Assembly (NCBI GenBank): GCA_003222085.1
Contig: QHUK01000021.1
Span: forward strand, 1-59,246
From: Gemmatimonadota bacterium
GTDB taxonomy: Bacteria > Gemmatimonadota > Gemmatimonadetes > Gemmatimonadales > GWC2-71-9
Length of the DNA: 59,246 nt
Reading direction: 5' to 3'
The notes under the pieces: model-generated
The model's database searches: none
Told to the model about the DNA's origin: nothing
Seen by the model: only the letters and a program-made list of their open reading frames with translations
Part shown: positions 42,813 through 51,535 of the stretch, piece after piece
Layout: each line of letters opens with the position of its first letter
How positions within the stretch are numbered: the stretch's first letter is position 1
Made by a program: the position numbers and the translations under genes

Positions 42813-44349
42813 CGGCGACGCGGGTCCGGACCCGACCGCCAGCCGCCGTTCTGATATCGACGGTCAGCGGGAAACGATAACTGCCGAATCGCGCGGCCTG
42901 GGTGATGGAAAGGGTGACGCGCTTCGCCGCTGCATCGTAGGTCCACGACGTGGTGAGCTCGGGGAAGCCGGGCCGGCGGAGCCACTGGTCGAAGAACCAC
43001 CCGAGCGGTGTTCCGGATGCAGCTTCCAGCTCGCGGCGAAAATCGTCACTGAGCGCGTTCCCGTTCCGATACCTGTCGTAGTAACGGTGAAGGCCACGGA
43101 AGAACGCCGAGTCGCCGAGCGCGGCTCGCAGCATGTGCAATACGAAGCCGCCCTTCTGATAGCTGTTCTCGTTGAGCAACGCCATCAGGTTCTGTTCCGC
43201 CGTGTCGATCACCGGCCGCTCGGCGACGACGCGACTCGAGAGCACGGCGCGCCGCATCTCCTCCATCTCCGCGCGAAAAGCCGAGTCGCCGGCCGACTTC
43301 CGCGTCCACAGCGCCGCCAGGTACGTCGCGAAGCCTTCGGACAGCCACAGATGCGACCATTCGGACTCCGTCACGGCGTCGCCGAACCATTGGTGAGCCG
43401 TCTCGTGGGCCACCACCCCATCGGTCATGGTCCGCTTCCGAAACGGCTGCTCGGCGTAGAAGATCGCGGTCGCGTTCTCCATGCCGCCGAACCGGGTCGA
43501 CGATTCCAGATGGGCCAGGCGTTCGTAGGGGAACGGGCCCACCAATGATCCGAAATAGGACACGATGTCTGCCGCGCTCCGGAATGGGCCCGGAAGGAAA
43601 TCCGCCAACCGCGGCTCCACATATACCCATTGGTGGACGCAACGACCGACCAGCGTCACACCGCACGCGGTCTCGCCCAGGTCGTATTCGTGGAGCGGAG
43701 CGGCCGCGATGACCATGAGATAGACCGGGATCGGCTCGTTCATCCGCCAACGGGTGACGGTCCTCGGCGGGTTGGAACCGCCGACCGGATCCTCGCCGAG
43801 ACGGGCGCCGTTGGCGATGACCTTCAGGCGGCTCGGGGCGCGCACGGTCCAGCTCACGGTTGCCTTGTCGCTCGGATGATCGACACTGGGAATCCAGTGA
43901 CGCCCACGGTTAGGCCAATTGTCCGCGAAGGCCGTCCAACCCCAGGCCGTGTCATTCCGGATGATGAGACCGTCGGTGACCGGGCCACCGTAGCGGACGG
44001 CTACAGTGAACGTGTCGGACGACGCGGCCGGCAACGGTATGCGGATGGTACCGCTGTCGCGGCGGAATCGTGTCGCTCGCTCGTCGACCAATACGCTGTC
44101 CACTCTCAGGCTCAGGAGGTCGAGCACCAGCGTGTCGGTCCGGGCGGTTCGCCGAACGGTGAGCACGGCGCGCCCCTCGATGCGGTTGCCACTGTCCGGC
44201 AGATCCACCGACAGCGCGTAATCCAGCACGTCGATCCCTGGAGGGTACGGCCGTGGAACGGGGGCGGCCTGCTGGGCCGCGAGCCGACCGGTGGTGAACA
44301 GCGTGATGACCACGACGCGCAGCGCGTGCATGGTGGGGCGAATGGTCAT
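42799..44349 (-). CDS. M1-family zinc aminopeptidase
   Basis: A 516-residue secreted metallopeptidase. A signal peptide ends near GRLAAQQ. The substrate-binding motif is FGGMENATA and the zinc site is VVAHETAHQWFGDAV followed by WLSEGFATYLA, giving HExxH plus the distant Glu. A short C-terminal barrel domain is present but the large ERAP1-like domain is missing, so this is the short form. It removes N-terminal residues from peptides in the periplasm or outside. Its ATG overlaps the stop of the kinase gene upstream, so the two are translationally coupled. Confidence 0.92.
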   Translation of the reverse strand: MTIRPTMHALRVVVITLFTTGRLAAQQAAPVPRPYPPGIDVLDYALSVDLPDSGNRIEGRAVLTVRRTARTDTLVLDLLSLRVDSVLVDERATRFRRDSGTIRIPLPAASSDTFTVAVRYGGPVTDGLIIRNDTAWGWTAFADNWPNRGRHWIPSVDHPSDKATVSWTVRAPSRLKVIANGARLGEDPVGGSNPPRTVTRWRMNEPIPVYLMVIAAAPLHEYDLGETACGVTLVGRCVHQWVYVEPRLADFLPGPFRSAADIVSYFGSLVGPFPYERLAHLESSTRFGGMENATAIFYAEQPFRKRTMTDGVVAHETAHQWFGDAVTESEWSHLWLSEGFATYLAALWTRKSAGDSAFRAEMEEMRRAVLSSRVVAERPVIDTAEQNLMALLNENSYQKGGFVLHMLRAALGDSAFFRGLHRYYDRYRNGNALSDDFRRELEAASGTPLGWFFDQWLRRPGFPELTTSWTYDAAAKRVTLSITQAARFGSYRFPLTVDIRTAAGGRVRTRVAVSAP

Positions 44350-46358
44350 CCGATCGCCGCAAGCGCGTCGTGCATCTCCGCCGCGGTCTGGTATCGGTCT
44401 ACCGGCTCCTTTGCCATTGCTCGCAGAATCACGTGCGCAAGCGCTTCGGGCACGTCCTGATTGAGGGTTCGCGGATCGGGCGGCGCCCCCTCGAGCTGTT
44501 TCGCGATCACCGCGTATGTCGTGGCCGCCTCGAACGGCAAGCGGCGCGTGAGACACTCGAACAGCACCACACCCGCCGAGTAGAGGTCGCTTCGCGCGTC
44601 CAGCTCCTTCCCCGAGAGCTGCTCGGGCGACATGTAGTCCGGCGTGCCGATCGACATCCCCTCTTTCGTCAGGCCCGGGTCCGTGGTGCGGCTCGCGAGC
44701 CGCGCGATGCCGAAGTCCATCACCTTGAGCACGCCGCTCGGCTCGACCACCAGGTTCTGGGGCTTGATGTCCCGGTGGATCACCCCCTGCTCGTGCGCGA
44801 CCTCGAGCGCGCGGCACAGCTGCTTGCCGATCGTCAGGGTGACGGGCACCGGCAGCGGGCCGCGGGTGGCGACGAGCTGCTTCAGCGACGTCCCCTCCAC
44901 GTATTCCATCGTGAGGTAGTACAGCCCGTTCACTTCGCCCAGATCGTACGTCCGCACCACGTTGCGGTGCGCGATCTTGCGCGCGAGGCGGATCTCCTGC
45001 TTGAAGCGCTCCAGCGCCACACCATCGCCGGTGAGCGCTTCGGGACGGAGCGTCTTGATCGCGACCGCCTCCCGCAGCTCACGGTCGAATGCGCGATACA
45101 CCACCCCCATCCCCCCCATCCCGAGGACCTCTTTCACCTCGTACCGGTTGGCGAACACCGTTCCGGGCCGCAGCGCGTCCCGGGGTGCGGAGGACGGTCG
45201 AGCGGACCGGACCGGCTCCGTGGGCGCGGCTCCCGACGTGGCCATCATGTACTCCACCAGCTTCGCCTTTTCCTTCAGGTCCGCGACCAGGCTCTGGAAC
45301 GCCTGCGACAGCATGCCGATCTCGTCGCCGGCGGCGACGTCGATTTCCACGCTGTAGTCTCCGTCCTGCACCCGGCGCGTGGCGAGCGCCAGCCGCCGGA
45401 TCGGGCCCGCGATCTGCCGCGCCAGCACGTAGGCCGAGGCGAGCGCGAGCAGCAACCCCAGCACGACCGCGAACCCGATGGTGCGCTGCAGCGCCCGGAA
45501 CGCTGCGAGCTCGCGATCGTGCGAGCGGAACGCCACGAACCCCCCGAACGCGTCGCCACCGGCGGAGCGGATCGGGCTCGCGAGACCAAGCAGCCGTTCC
45601 CCATCCACGTCGGCAGTCAACTCCGTCCCGGCGGAATCGCGCGGCAGTGCCGCGATGGCCTGGGTGTCCGCCGCCAGCACCGGCTCGATCACGCCCCGGG
45701 GCAGCGTCGTGCCGACGATGTAGGCCCGGTGGAGCGTGTCGAGCGCGAAGAACACGACGTCGGTCGTGGTGGCCTGCTTGATCTGCTCGGCGAGCGCGTC
45801 GTCGATCGCGTAGGCGGCCACGAGCGCGCCCCGCGGGGACTCGGTCGGCGAGGCGCGGAGCGGCACGGCCACGGCCATGAACAGCCGGCGCCGCTCTTCG
45901 TCCAGCCACGCGCCGTTCGCCGGCTCGCCCGACAGGGCGTTCGCGATCAGGGCGCCGCGCGAGAAGTTGACGTCGAACTGGGTTGGGTAGTCGGTGCGGG
46001 CGACCAGGATGCCGCGCTCGTTCGTGACGAGCACCCACGCCGCTCCCAGCAGCCGGCGGTACGCTTCGGCCTGGTCGAGCACGTTGCTTCGCTCGGAGGC
46101 ATTGAGCAACCGCTCGCGGAATTGCGGGACCTCCGCACTCACGGCGCTCATCCCCGCGAGCGCCGTGGTCCGGCCCGTGAGGAACGCCTGGACCCCGCGC
46201 CGCACGCCGGCGAGGGCGTGGCGGATCGCTTCGTCCGCCGTGCGATGCGCCACGAGCGACGTGAGCCCCAGCGTGATGCCCAGCACGCCCACCACCGACA
46301 GCGTGGCCGCGATGAAGATCTTGGCCCGGAGGCCGAGCCGCAGGGCAATCCCTCGCAT
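44346..46358 (-). CDS. Transmembrane sensor-HAMP-Ser/Thr protein kinase
   Basis: A 670-residue receptor kinase with an unusual order. Membrane segment one (about residues 12-35), an extracytoplasmic sensor region (about 36-295), membrane segment two (about 297-320) and a HAMP linker (RQIAGPIRRLALATRRVQDG onward) precede a Hanks-type kinase domain (about 408-670). Kinase motifs are LGMGGMGVVYRA, VAIKTL, VIHRDIKPQNLV, MDFGIARL and GTPDYMSPEQLS. Most bacterial Ser/Thr kinases have the kinase N-terminal and the sensor outside at the C-terminus; this one copies a histidine-kinase plan. It is coupled to the aminopeptidase gene. Confidence 0.92.
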   Translation of the reverse strand: MRGIALRLGLRAKIFIAATLSVVGVLGITLGLTSLVAHRTADEAIRHALAGVRRGVQAFLTGRTTALAGMSAVSAEVPQFRERLLNASERSNVLDQAEAYRRLLGAAWVLVTNERGILVARTDYPTQFDVNFSRGALIANALSGEPANGAWLDEERRRLFMAVAVPLRASPTESPRGALVAAYAIDDALAEQIKQATTTDVVFFALDTLHRAYIVGTTLPRGVIEPVLAADTQAIAALPRDSAGTELTADVDGERLLGLASPIRSAGGDAFGGFVAFRSHDRELAAFRALQRTIGFAVVLGLLLALASAYVLARQIAGPIRRLALATRRVQDGDYSVEIDVAAGDEIGMLSQAFQSLVADLKEKAKLVEYMMATSGAAPTEPVRSARPSSAPRDALRPGTVFANRYEVKEVLGMGGMGVVYRAFDRELREAVAIKTLRPEALTGDGVALERFKQEIRLARKIAHRNVVRTYDLGEVNGLYYLTMEYVEGTSLKQLVATRGPLPVPVTLTIGKQLCRALEVAHEQGVIHRDIKPQNLVVEPSGVLKVMDFGIARLASRTTDPGLTKEGMSIGTPDYMSPEQLSGKELDARSDLYSAGVVLFECLTRRLPFEAATTYAVIAKQLEGAPPDPRTLNQDVPEALAHVILRAMAKEPVDRYQTAAEMHDALAAIG

Positions 46359-46440
46359 CGCGTGTGTCCGGTTGCGCTCGAAGCGTCGCAGCTTACTGTT
46401 GCGCTACCGAAACCGCCAGGTGCCGCCGGAGCCGGCAGGT

Positions 46441-47619
46441 CTAGAGGGGAAGCCGGCCTTTCAGATCCTGCGGTGTGAACGGGCCCGGCTCGGCGATGAG
46501 CGCCCGCGCGTGGTCCACCTGGCCCCAGGTGTTCCAGAGGAGCACCCCGCGCACCCGCCCTTGCTTCAAGTAGTAGACCACGCCTTCGCGGAACCGCTCC
46601 TTCCAGTCGGCAACGGTCTCCAGACGGGCGTCGACGTCACCCACCGCTTCATAGCCGAGCTCGAACAGGTCGGAGTAGAAAAACGGCAGGTGGTGATAGG
46701 GAGTCGCCCGGCCCGCCATGTTGAGGCCCGCGGTGCGCCCCATCGTATTGGCGTTGTCTTCGTGCTCCACGCGCAGCCGCGCGCCCAGCGCCCGATTTTC
46801 GAAGTTCGCGACGTCGCCCGCGGCGTAGATGTCGGGCTGGCTGGTGCGGCACGCCTCGTTTACCAGGATCCCGTTGTCCACGCGCAACCCGGCTTGCTCC
46901 GCGAGCTCCACTCCCGGCTGGATGCCGAGCCCTGCGACCAGCACCTCCGCCACGAGCTCGCTCCCCACGGTCGTGCGCACGACGCATGAGCCGGCGCGCC
47001 GGTCGAGCCCCGCCATCCCTTCTCCCATGCGCATGGTGACGCCCTTCCCGCGGTAGTAGTCCACCAGGAACGCTGCGAGGTCCGCGGGGAACACGCGCGC
47101 GCCGAGCCCCGCCTCAGGCACGAGCATCGTGACGTCGCGCTGCTGCATCCGCAGCGCGGCGGCGACCTCGCTGCCGATGAACCCGCCGCCGATCACGGCG
47201 AAGCGCACGCTCTCGCTCGCGAGCGCGCGCAGGCGCCGGTAATCGTCGAGGGTGCGGAAATAGATGATCTGGTCGGACTCGAGCGGCAGGCGCCGCGGGG
47301 CGCCGCCGGTGGCGAGGAGGAGCTTCTTGAACCGGTACCGCGTCCCCCGGTCGTCCGTCGCGGTGTGCGCCCGCGGATCGATCGCCGTGATCCGCCGCCC
47401 GAGGTGGAGCACGGCGCCGGTCGCCGCCGTCTTGCGCCAGATCTTCTCCTCGGGCTCGCCCTTCCACAGGGCCTTCGAGAGCGGCGGGCGGTCGTAGGGA
47501 GGATGCGGCTCGGCGCCGACCAGGGCGACCGAGCCCGCCGGGTCCGCCTCGTGGAGGGCCTGGGCCGCCGCATCGGCGGTCATGCCGCCGCCGACGAGGA
47601 GATAGGTATAGTCGGGCAT
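46441..47619 (-). CDS. NAD(P)/FAD-dependent oxidoreductase (ferredoxin-reductase-like)
   Basis: A 392-residue flavoprotein. An FAD Rossmann motif lies at the N-terminus (YLLVGGGMTADAAAQALHEA), with PYDRPPLSKALWKGEPEEKI typical of ferredoxin/rubredoxin reductases and AIF-like proteins. A second Rossmann motif for NAD(P) is VIGGGFIGSEVAAALRM, and the FAD-pyrophosphate closing motif is QPDIYAAGDVANFENRALGA. It moves electrons from NAD(P)H to a redox partner not encoded nearby. It diverges from a winged-helix regulator that may control it. Confidence 0.92.
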   Translation of the reverse strand: MPDYTYLLVGGGMTADAAAQALHEADPAGSVALVGAEPHPPYDRPPLSKALWKGEPEEKIWRKTAATGAVLHLGRRITAIDPRAHTATDDRGTRYRFKKLLLATGGAPRRLPLESDQIIYFRTLDDYRRLRALASESVRFAVIGGGFIGSEVAAALRMQQRDVTMLVPEAGLGARVFPADLAAFLVDYYRGKGVTMRMGEGMAGLDRRAGSCVVRTTVGSELVAEVLVAGLGIQPGVELAEQAGLRVDNGILVNEACRTSQPDIYAAGDVANFENRALGARLRVEHEDNANTMGRTAGLNMAGRATPYHHLPFFYSDLFELGYEAVGDVDARLETVADWKERFREGVVYYLKQGRVRGVLLWNTWGQVDHARALIAEPGPFTPQDLKGRLPL

Positions 47620-47653
47620 CGGGCCTCGGCGCGTCCTCTATGCGCAATATACG

Positions 47654-47668
47654 TTGCTGTTAGAGCAA
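47654..47668. promoter_or_regulatory. Candidate operator between divergent reductase and regulator genes
   Basis: TTGCT and AGCAA form a 5-5-5 inverted repeat in the 84-base gap between the two divergent starts. A dimeric regulator such as the product at 47704 could bind it. The repeat is short, so chance is possible. Confidence 0.35.
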
Positions 47669-47703
47669 TTGGATCGCGGGTCCGCGCGGTGTAAATTCTT
47701 GAC

Positions 47704-48405
47704 GTGCCCGCCACCGATCTCGAGCGCCAGATCGCAGCCATCGCGCTGCTCGACGAACCGATCAGGAGGGGACTTTATCTCTACGTCGCCGAGCGGCGCT
47801 CCGAAGTGGGGCGCGACGAGGCGGCCCGCGCGCTGCGGATCTCGCGAGCGCTCGCCGCGTTCCACCTCGATAAGCTCGTCCAACAAGGGTTGCTCGACGC
47901 GAGCTACCGCCGGCTGACGGCCCGCCGGGGGCCGGGTGCGGGCCGGCCGGCCAAGCTGTACCACCGCTCCGCGCGGCAGCTCGACCTCACGCTCCCCGAG
48001 CGCCGCTACGAGCTCGCCGGTCGCGTCTTGGCTCGCGCGCTGACGGCAATGAGGCCCGCCGCTCGCGGTGCGCTCGAGCGCGCGGCCCGCGCCGAAGGCC
48101 GCAGACTCGGCGCCGACGCGCGCCACCGCACCGCCGTGAAAGCCGGGACAGATCGCCTGTTCACCAATACGCTCGCCGTGCTCGCTGAATGCGGCTACGA
48201 GCCCGCCCGCGTCAACGGCGAGGTGCGGCTCCGGAATTGCCCGTTCGACGCCCTCGCCAACGAGTGCCGGCCGCTGGTCTGCGGGATGAACCTGGCCCTG
48301 CTGCGCGGCGTGCTGGCGGCTGCCGGGACACGCGGCACGCGGGCCGAGCTCCGGCCCCCGGAGGCCGGGTCATGTTGCGTGGTACTCAAACCCCCGAAGC
48401 GCTGA
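47704..48405 (+). CDS. Winged-helix regulator with cysteine-rich C-terminus (COG2345/SufR-like)
   Basis: A 233-residue transcription factor. The N-terminal ArsR-type winged helix (about residues 15-90) contains RAALRISRALAAFHLDKLVQ -like helices and the GAGRPAKLYHRS wing typical of the group. The C-terminal domain contains LRNCPFDALANECRPLVCGM, three cysteines in the region where SufR-type proteins hold an iron-sulfur cluster, and two more cysteines near the end. It may sense redox state or iron-sulfur supply and control the divergent flavoprotein gene. The start is GTG 47704. Confidence 0.85.
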   Translation: MPATDLERQIAAIALLDEPIRRGLYLYVAERRSEVGRDEAARALRISRALAAFHLDKLVQQGLLDASYRRLTARRGPGAGRPAKLYHRSARQLDLTLPERRYELAGRVLARALTAMRPAARGALERAARAEGRRLGADARHRTAVKAGTDRLFTNTLAVLAECGYEPARVNGEVRLRNCPFDALANECRPLVCGMNLALLRGVLAAAGTRGTRAELRPPEAGSCCVVLKPPKR

Positions 48406-48440
48406 CCCTCGCCCCTCCCCTCGTCCCCCTCCCGTCTCAG

Positions 48441-48599
48441 TCAGTCGTCCTCCGCCAGTCGGTCCGGATGCTTCTCCCGTCTGCGATACTGTTTCGCTGA
48501 CTTGTGCACCTTGTGCGGCGGCGTCTTGAGCCGCCCCTTCACCGGCGCCTTCGGGTTGGGGACGCGGACGGTGAGCTTTCGCTTGTCCTTGCGGCTCAC
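48441..48599 (-). CDS. Small basic protein of unknown function
   Basis: A 52-residue, strongly basic protein (VSRKDKRKLTVRVPNPKAPV at the start, then lysine/arginine-rich to an acidic AEDD end). No membrane segment or known motif is seen; the charge suggests nucleic-acid or ribosome binding. GTG 48599 overlaps the stop of the DinB gene upstream (TGA within GTGA), which is the main reason to believe it is translated. It could be longer in the same frame, but then it would overlap the DinB gene. Confidence 0.5.
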   Translation of the reverse strand: MSRKDKRKLTVRVPNPKAPVKGRLKTPPHKVHKSAKQYRRREKHPDRLAEDD

Positions 48600-49099
48600 G
48601 ACCCGAGCCGCGCGCGAATCTGTTTCGCGTGATGCGCGCAGTGGCGGATGTGAAACTGCAGCCATTCGGGCAGGGTGAGATCGCCGAACGCGGGATGCTT
48701 CACGAAGAGATCGTTCCGGCGGGCCGGCAGGAGCTCGTGCGCGAGGGCGAGGAAGCGCGCCACGCCGTCCCGCAGCTGCCGCTCCACCGCGCCGGCATCC
48801 GGCCGCTCGGCAGGTTCGGTTGCGGCCGGGGCGGGACGGCCGGAGGGAATCCATCCGATATCGAGATACACAAATTGGGCAAGCCGTTGTCGCACGGGTC
48901 GCGGCCGGCGCCGCATCGGGGGCTTGGCGCGGCGCTGCTCGAACGCGCGACCGCTCCCGTCGATGGAGATGGCGAGGTGCTGGACGATCTGGGCCGGGGT
49001 CCATTTGCCCGGCGGAGCGCGGTGCCAGTGCGCCTCGGGTCGGCCCGCCAGGGGCCCGAGCACGACGTCGGGAATCGCCGCGAACGCTCCGGGCATCAT
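48596..49099 (-). CDS. DinB-family protein
   Basis: A 167-residue four-helix DinB superfamily protein. The first metal-ligand region is WTPAQIVQHLAISIDG and the last is HIRHCAHHAKQIRARLG, with LPEWLQFH between. Unlike the DinB proteins at 257 and 30574 it has an Arg-rich loop (KPPMRRRPRPVRQRLAQ). Two ATGs in a row (49099 and 49096) are possible starts. It overlaps both neighbours by four bases, so the three minus-strand genes form one unit. Confidence 0.82.
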   Translation of the reverse strand: MMPGAFAAIPDVVLGPLAGRPEAHWHRAPPGKWTPAQIVQHLAISIDGSGRAFEQRRAKPPMRRRPRPVRQRLAQFVYLDIGWIPSGRPAPAATEPAERPDAGAVERQLRDGVARFLALAHELLPARRNDLFVKHPAFGDLTLPEWLQFHIRHCAHHAKQIRARLGS

Positions 49100-49437
49100 G
49101 GCAACACCGCCTCCGCCATCTGACGGGCCTGCGCCGCCGCGGGCGACCCCGCCCGCAGACGGCTCACCAGGGTCCCCGCGCTGTCTACGATCGCGAGATC
49201 GGCGTCGGATAGCGCCGCGCTGTCCGTGCGAATCGAGAGGGCCCATTGGCGCCGGGCGGCGACCGCTTGCAGCCGGGCGGCCAGGCGGTCGGCCGCTTTG
49301 GGGGGAACGTATACGGTCACCAACGTGCCCGCGTCCGCGGGGCGGGGGCTCGCGCGCGGTGCCTCTCTGCAGGCGAGCGCGGCGCCGGCGAGACCACACG
49401 CGAACAGGCGCGCGACTGTAGCGCCCGGCACTCTCAT
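49096..49437 (-). CDS. Small putative lipoprotein
   Basis: A 113-residue protein with an N-terminal signal sequence and a cysteine after ALACR that can serve as a lipobox cysteine. The rest (VTVYVPPKAADRLAARLQAV, LSDADLAIVDSAGTLVSRLR) resembles a small alpha/beta domain, but no family is recognised. It is the first gene of a three-gene minus-strand set and is divergent from the PHP-domain gene with a gap of only 16 bases. Confidence 0.6.
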   Translation of the reverse strand: MRVPGATVARLFACGLAGAALACREAPRASPRPADAGTLVTVYVPPKAADRLAARLQAVAARRQWALSIRTDSAALSDADLAIVDSAGTLVSRLRAGSPAAAQARQMAEAVLP

Positions 49438-49453
49438 ACCCAAGATTGTACGA

Positions 49454-50662
49454 GTGAATCTGCTGCGTCGCCACCCGATCGCGCTCGCGCTCATCGCGCT
49501 CCTCCTCGTTTCCGCGCTCAGACCGTCGCCGCCGCTGGTGGATGCCGTGACCGGCGCGCCCCCGGCCGACGTGGACCTCGTCCGTCCCATGCTCTATACA
49601 CTGCTCGCACCCGTCTCGAACGTGCTGGACGCGCTCACGTTCCTGAGCCGCGAGCGGGCGATAGCCTTCCTGGTCATCTGGGTCCCGGCGCTCGCGCTGT
49701 GGGGGTTGCTGCGTCCCGGCTCGCCGCGGCGGCGGCTCGTGGCGGCGGTGCTGGCCCCGCTCGCGGTGATCCTGCTCGGCGGTGCGGCAGTCCTGCTGCC
49801 GCGCCCCGTCCCCCGGCTCGTCGCCGCGGACTCGACGCTCACGGTCCTCGACTACCACGCGCACACGGCCCTATCGCACGACGGCCGCCGCGGCTGGACC
49901 CTCGCCGACCTCGCCGCCTGGCATGCGGTCCAGGGATTCGGGGCGTCGTACGTCACCGATCACAACGTGGTGTTCAACGGCGGGGTCGACCAGCCGATCC
50001 GCCTCCTGCCCGGAGTCGAGTGGAGCGTGTACGACCAGCACATCGTGGCGCTCGGCGCCGTGGCACCCATCGACCGCGCGGTGTACGGTCGCGACACGCG
50101 CGCGATGCTCGGCTTGTTCGCCGCGCTGCACCGGCAGGGCGCGATCGGCCTGGCGTCGCTCTCCGAATACTGGCGTCAACACTGGGGCGACCTGGACGGT
50201 TTCGTAGCGGCCGGCGCGGACGGCTTCGAGATCGTGAACTGCGCCCCCAGAGGGATCAGCTTCCCCGCGGCCGCCCGCGCGCGGGTCCTCCGGCTCGCCG
50301 AGGCGCACGACCTGCTGGTCGTGGGCGCGAGCGACAATCACGGGTGGGGCAAGGTGACGTGCGTGTGGAACCTCTCCAGTCCGAGCGCGCACGGGTATCG
50401 GTCGAATCGCGTGATCGCCCGCCCCATCGCGCTCGCCCAGGGCGAGTGGCCGCCGTGGACGGCCGCCTACACCCAGCCGTGGCTGATGTTCGCGGGACTG
50501 TCGTGGAGCGAGCGGTCCAGCTGGCTCACGTGGATTCTCGTGATACTGATCTACCGCGCGGTGCCGCGGCGGGCGAGTGACCCGCCGGGGATCGGGATCC
50601 TAGCCCGCAGCCTGTCGCTCAAGATTCTCCGGCTGCGGCGCCCCCCGCCCCCGACGGACTGA
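49454..50662 (+). CDS. Membrane-anchored PHP-domain phosphoesterase
   Basis: A 402-residue protein with several hydrophobic segments in the first 125 residues and one more near residue 355, around a PHP-type metal hydrolase domain (about residues 130-330). Metal ligands are in VLDYHAHTALSHDGRRGW, YVTDHNVVFNGG, LLPGVEWSVYDQHIVALG and VVGASDNHGWGKV. PHP domains hydrolyse phosphoesters with three metals; substrates of this membrane class are unknown. The start is GTG 49454. The GNAT gene follows after five bases. Confidence 0.87.
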   Translation: MNLLRRHPIALALIALLLVSALRPSPPLVDAVTGAPPADVDLVRPMLYTLLAPVSNVLDALTFLSRERAIAFLVIWVPALALWGLLRPGSPRRRLVAAVLAPLAVILLGGAAVLLPRPVPRLVAADSTLTVLDYHAHTALSHDGRRGWTLADLAAWHAVQGFGASYVTDHNVVFNGGVDQPIRLLPGVEWSVYDQHIVALGAVAPIDRAVYGRDTRAMLGLFAALHRQGAIGLASLSEYWRQHWGDLDGFVAAGADGFEIVNCAPRGISFPAAARARVLRLAEAHDLLVVGASDNHGWGKVTCVWNLSSPSAHGYRSNRVIARPIALAQGEWPPWTAAYTQPWLMFAGLSWSERSSWLTWILVILIYRAVPRRASDPPGIGILARSLSLKILRLRRPPPPTD

Positions 50663-50667
50663 CGCAG

Positions 50668-51534
50668 GTGTCCGAGCTCCGGCTGCTCCGCCCCGGCGAC
50701 GAGGCCGCTCTCGACGCGTTCCTCGCGCGCCACGCCGACAGCTCCATGTTTCTCCGTTCCAACGTGCGCTCCGCCGGGCTCACCGACCGGGGCCAGCCGA
50801 TGCAAGCCACCTACGTCGCCGCGCTGGAAGGCGGACGGATCACGGGCGTCGCGGCGCACTGCTGGAACGGCATGGTGCTGGTCCAGGCGCCGGAGGGGAG
50901 CCACGCCGCAGCCGTGGCGCGCGAGGCGGTGCGGCGCTCCGGCCGCACGGTGACCGGCTTCTCGGGGCCTTGGCGCCAGGTCGTCGCCGCGCGCGAGGCG
51001 CTCGCGCTTGACGCAGCGCCCACCGCCAAGAACAGTCGCGATGAGCTGTACGTGCTCGACCTCGCTCGCCTGGTGGTCCCGCCGGAGCTGGCCAGCGGGG
51101 CCCTTCGCTGTCGGCATCCTGTGGCAGGCGAGCTCGAGCTGCTGGTCGACTGGCGCGTGCGGTTCGCCGTCGAGGCTCTCGGGGCCACGGATGGCCCGGA
51201 CCTTCGCCAGGCGAGCACGGACGACGTGCGGCTGCAGCACGAGCGGGAAACGGACTGGCTGCTCCTCGCCGGCGCCGCCCCGGTTTCCTATTCGGTGTTC
51301 AACGCCATGCTCCCGGATGTCGTGCAGATCGGCGGCGTGTGGACGCCGCCCGAGCTCCGAGGCCGCGGCTACGCCCGCTCCGTCGTGGCCGGCGCGCTCC
51401 TCGCGGCGCGGAAGCAGGGGGTCGAGCGCGCCGTGCTGTTCGCCGACCCGGCGAACGCCGCGGCGCGCACCGCGTACCTCGCGCTGGGGTTCCGGATCGT
51501 CGGGGACTACGGTCTCGTGCTGCTGGCGCCGTAG
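50668..51534 (+). CDS. GNAT-family N-acetyltransferase
   Basis: A 288-residue protein of two parts. The C-terminal half (about residues 160-288) is a GNAT domain with VVQIGGVWTPPELRGRGYAR, where RGRGYA is the acetyl-CoA pyrophosphate loop, and NAAARTAYLALGFRIVGDYG as the closing motif. The N-terminal half (LRLLRPGDEAALDAFLARHA) looks like a degenerate second GNAT domain. The acceptor is unknown. The start is GTG 50668, five bases after the PHP gene stop, and the gene converges on the hydrolase at 51536. Confidence 0.85.
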   Translation: MSELRLLRPGDEAALDAFLARHADSSMFLRSNVRSAGLTDRGQPMQATYVAALEGGRITGVAAHCWNGMVLVQAPEGSHAAAVAREAVRRSGRTVTGFSGPWRQVVAAREALALDAAPTAKNSRDELYVLDLARLVVPPELASGALRCRHPVAGELELLVDWRVRFAVEALGATDGPDLRQASTDDVRLQHERETDWLLLAGAAPVSYSVFNAMLPDVVQIGGVWTPPELRGRGYARSVVAGALLAARKQGVERAVLFADPANAAARTAYLALGFRIVGDYGLVLLAP

Positions 51535-51535
51535 G

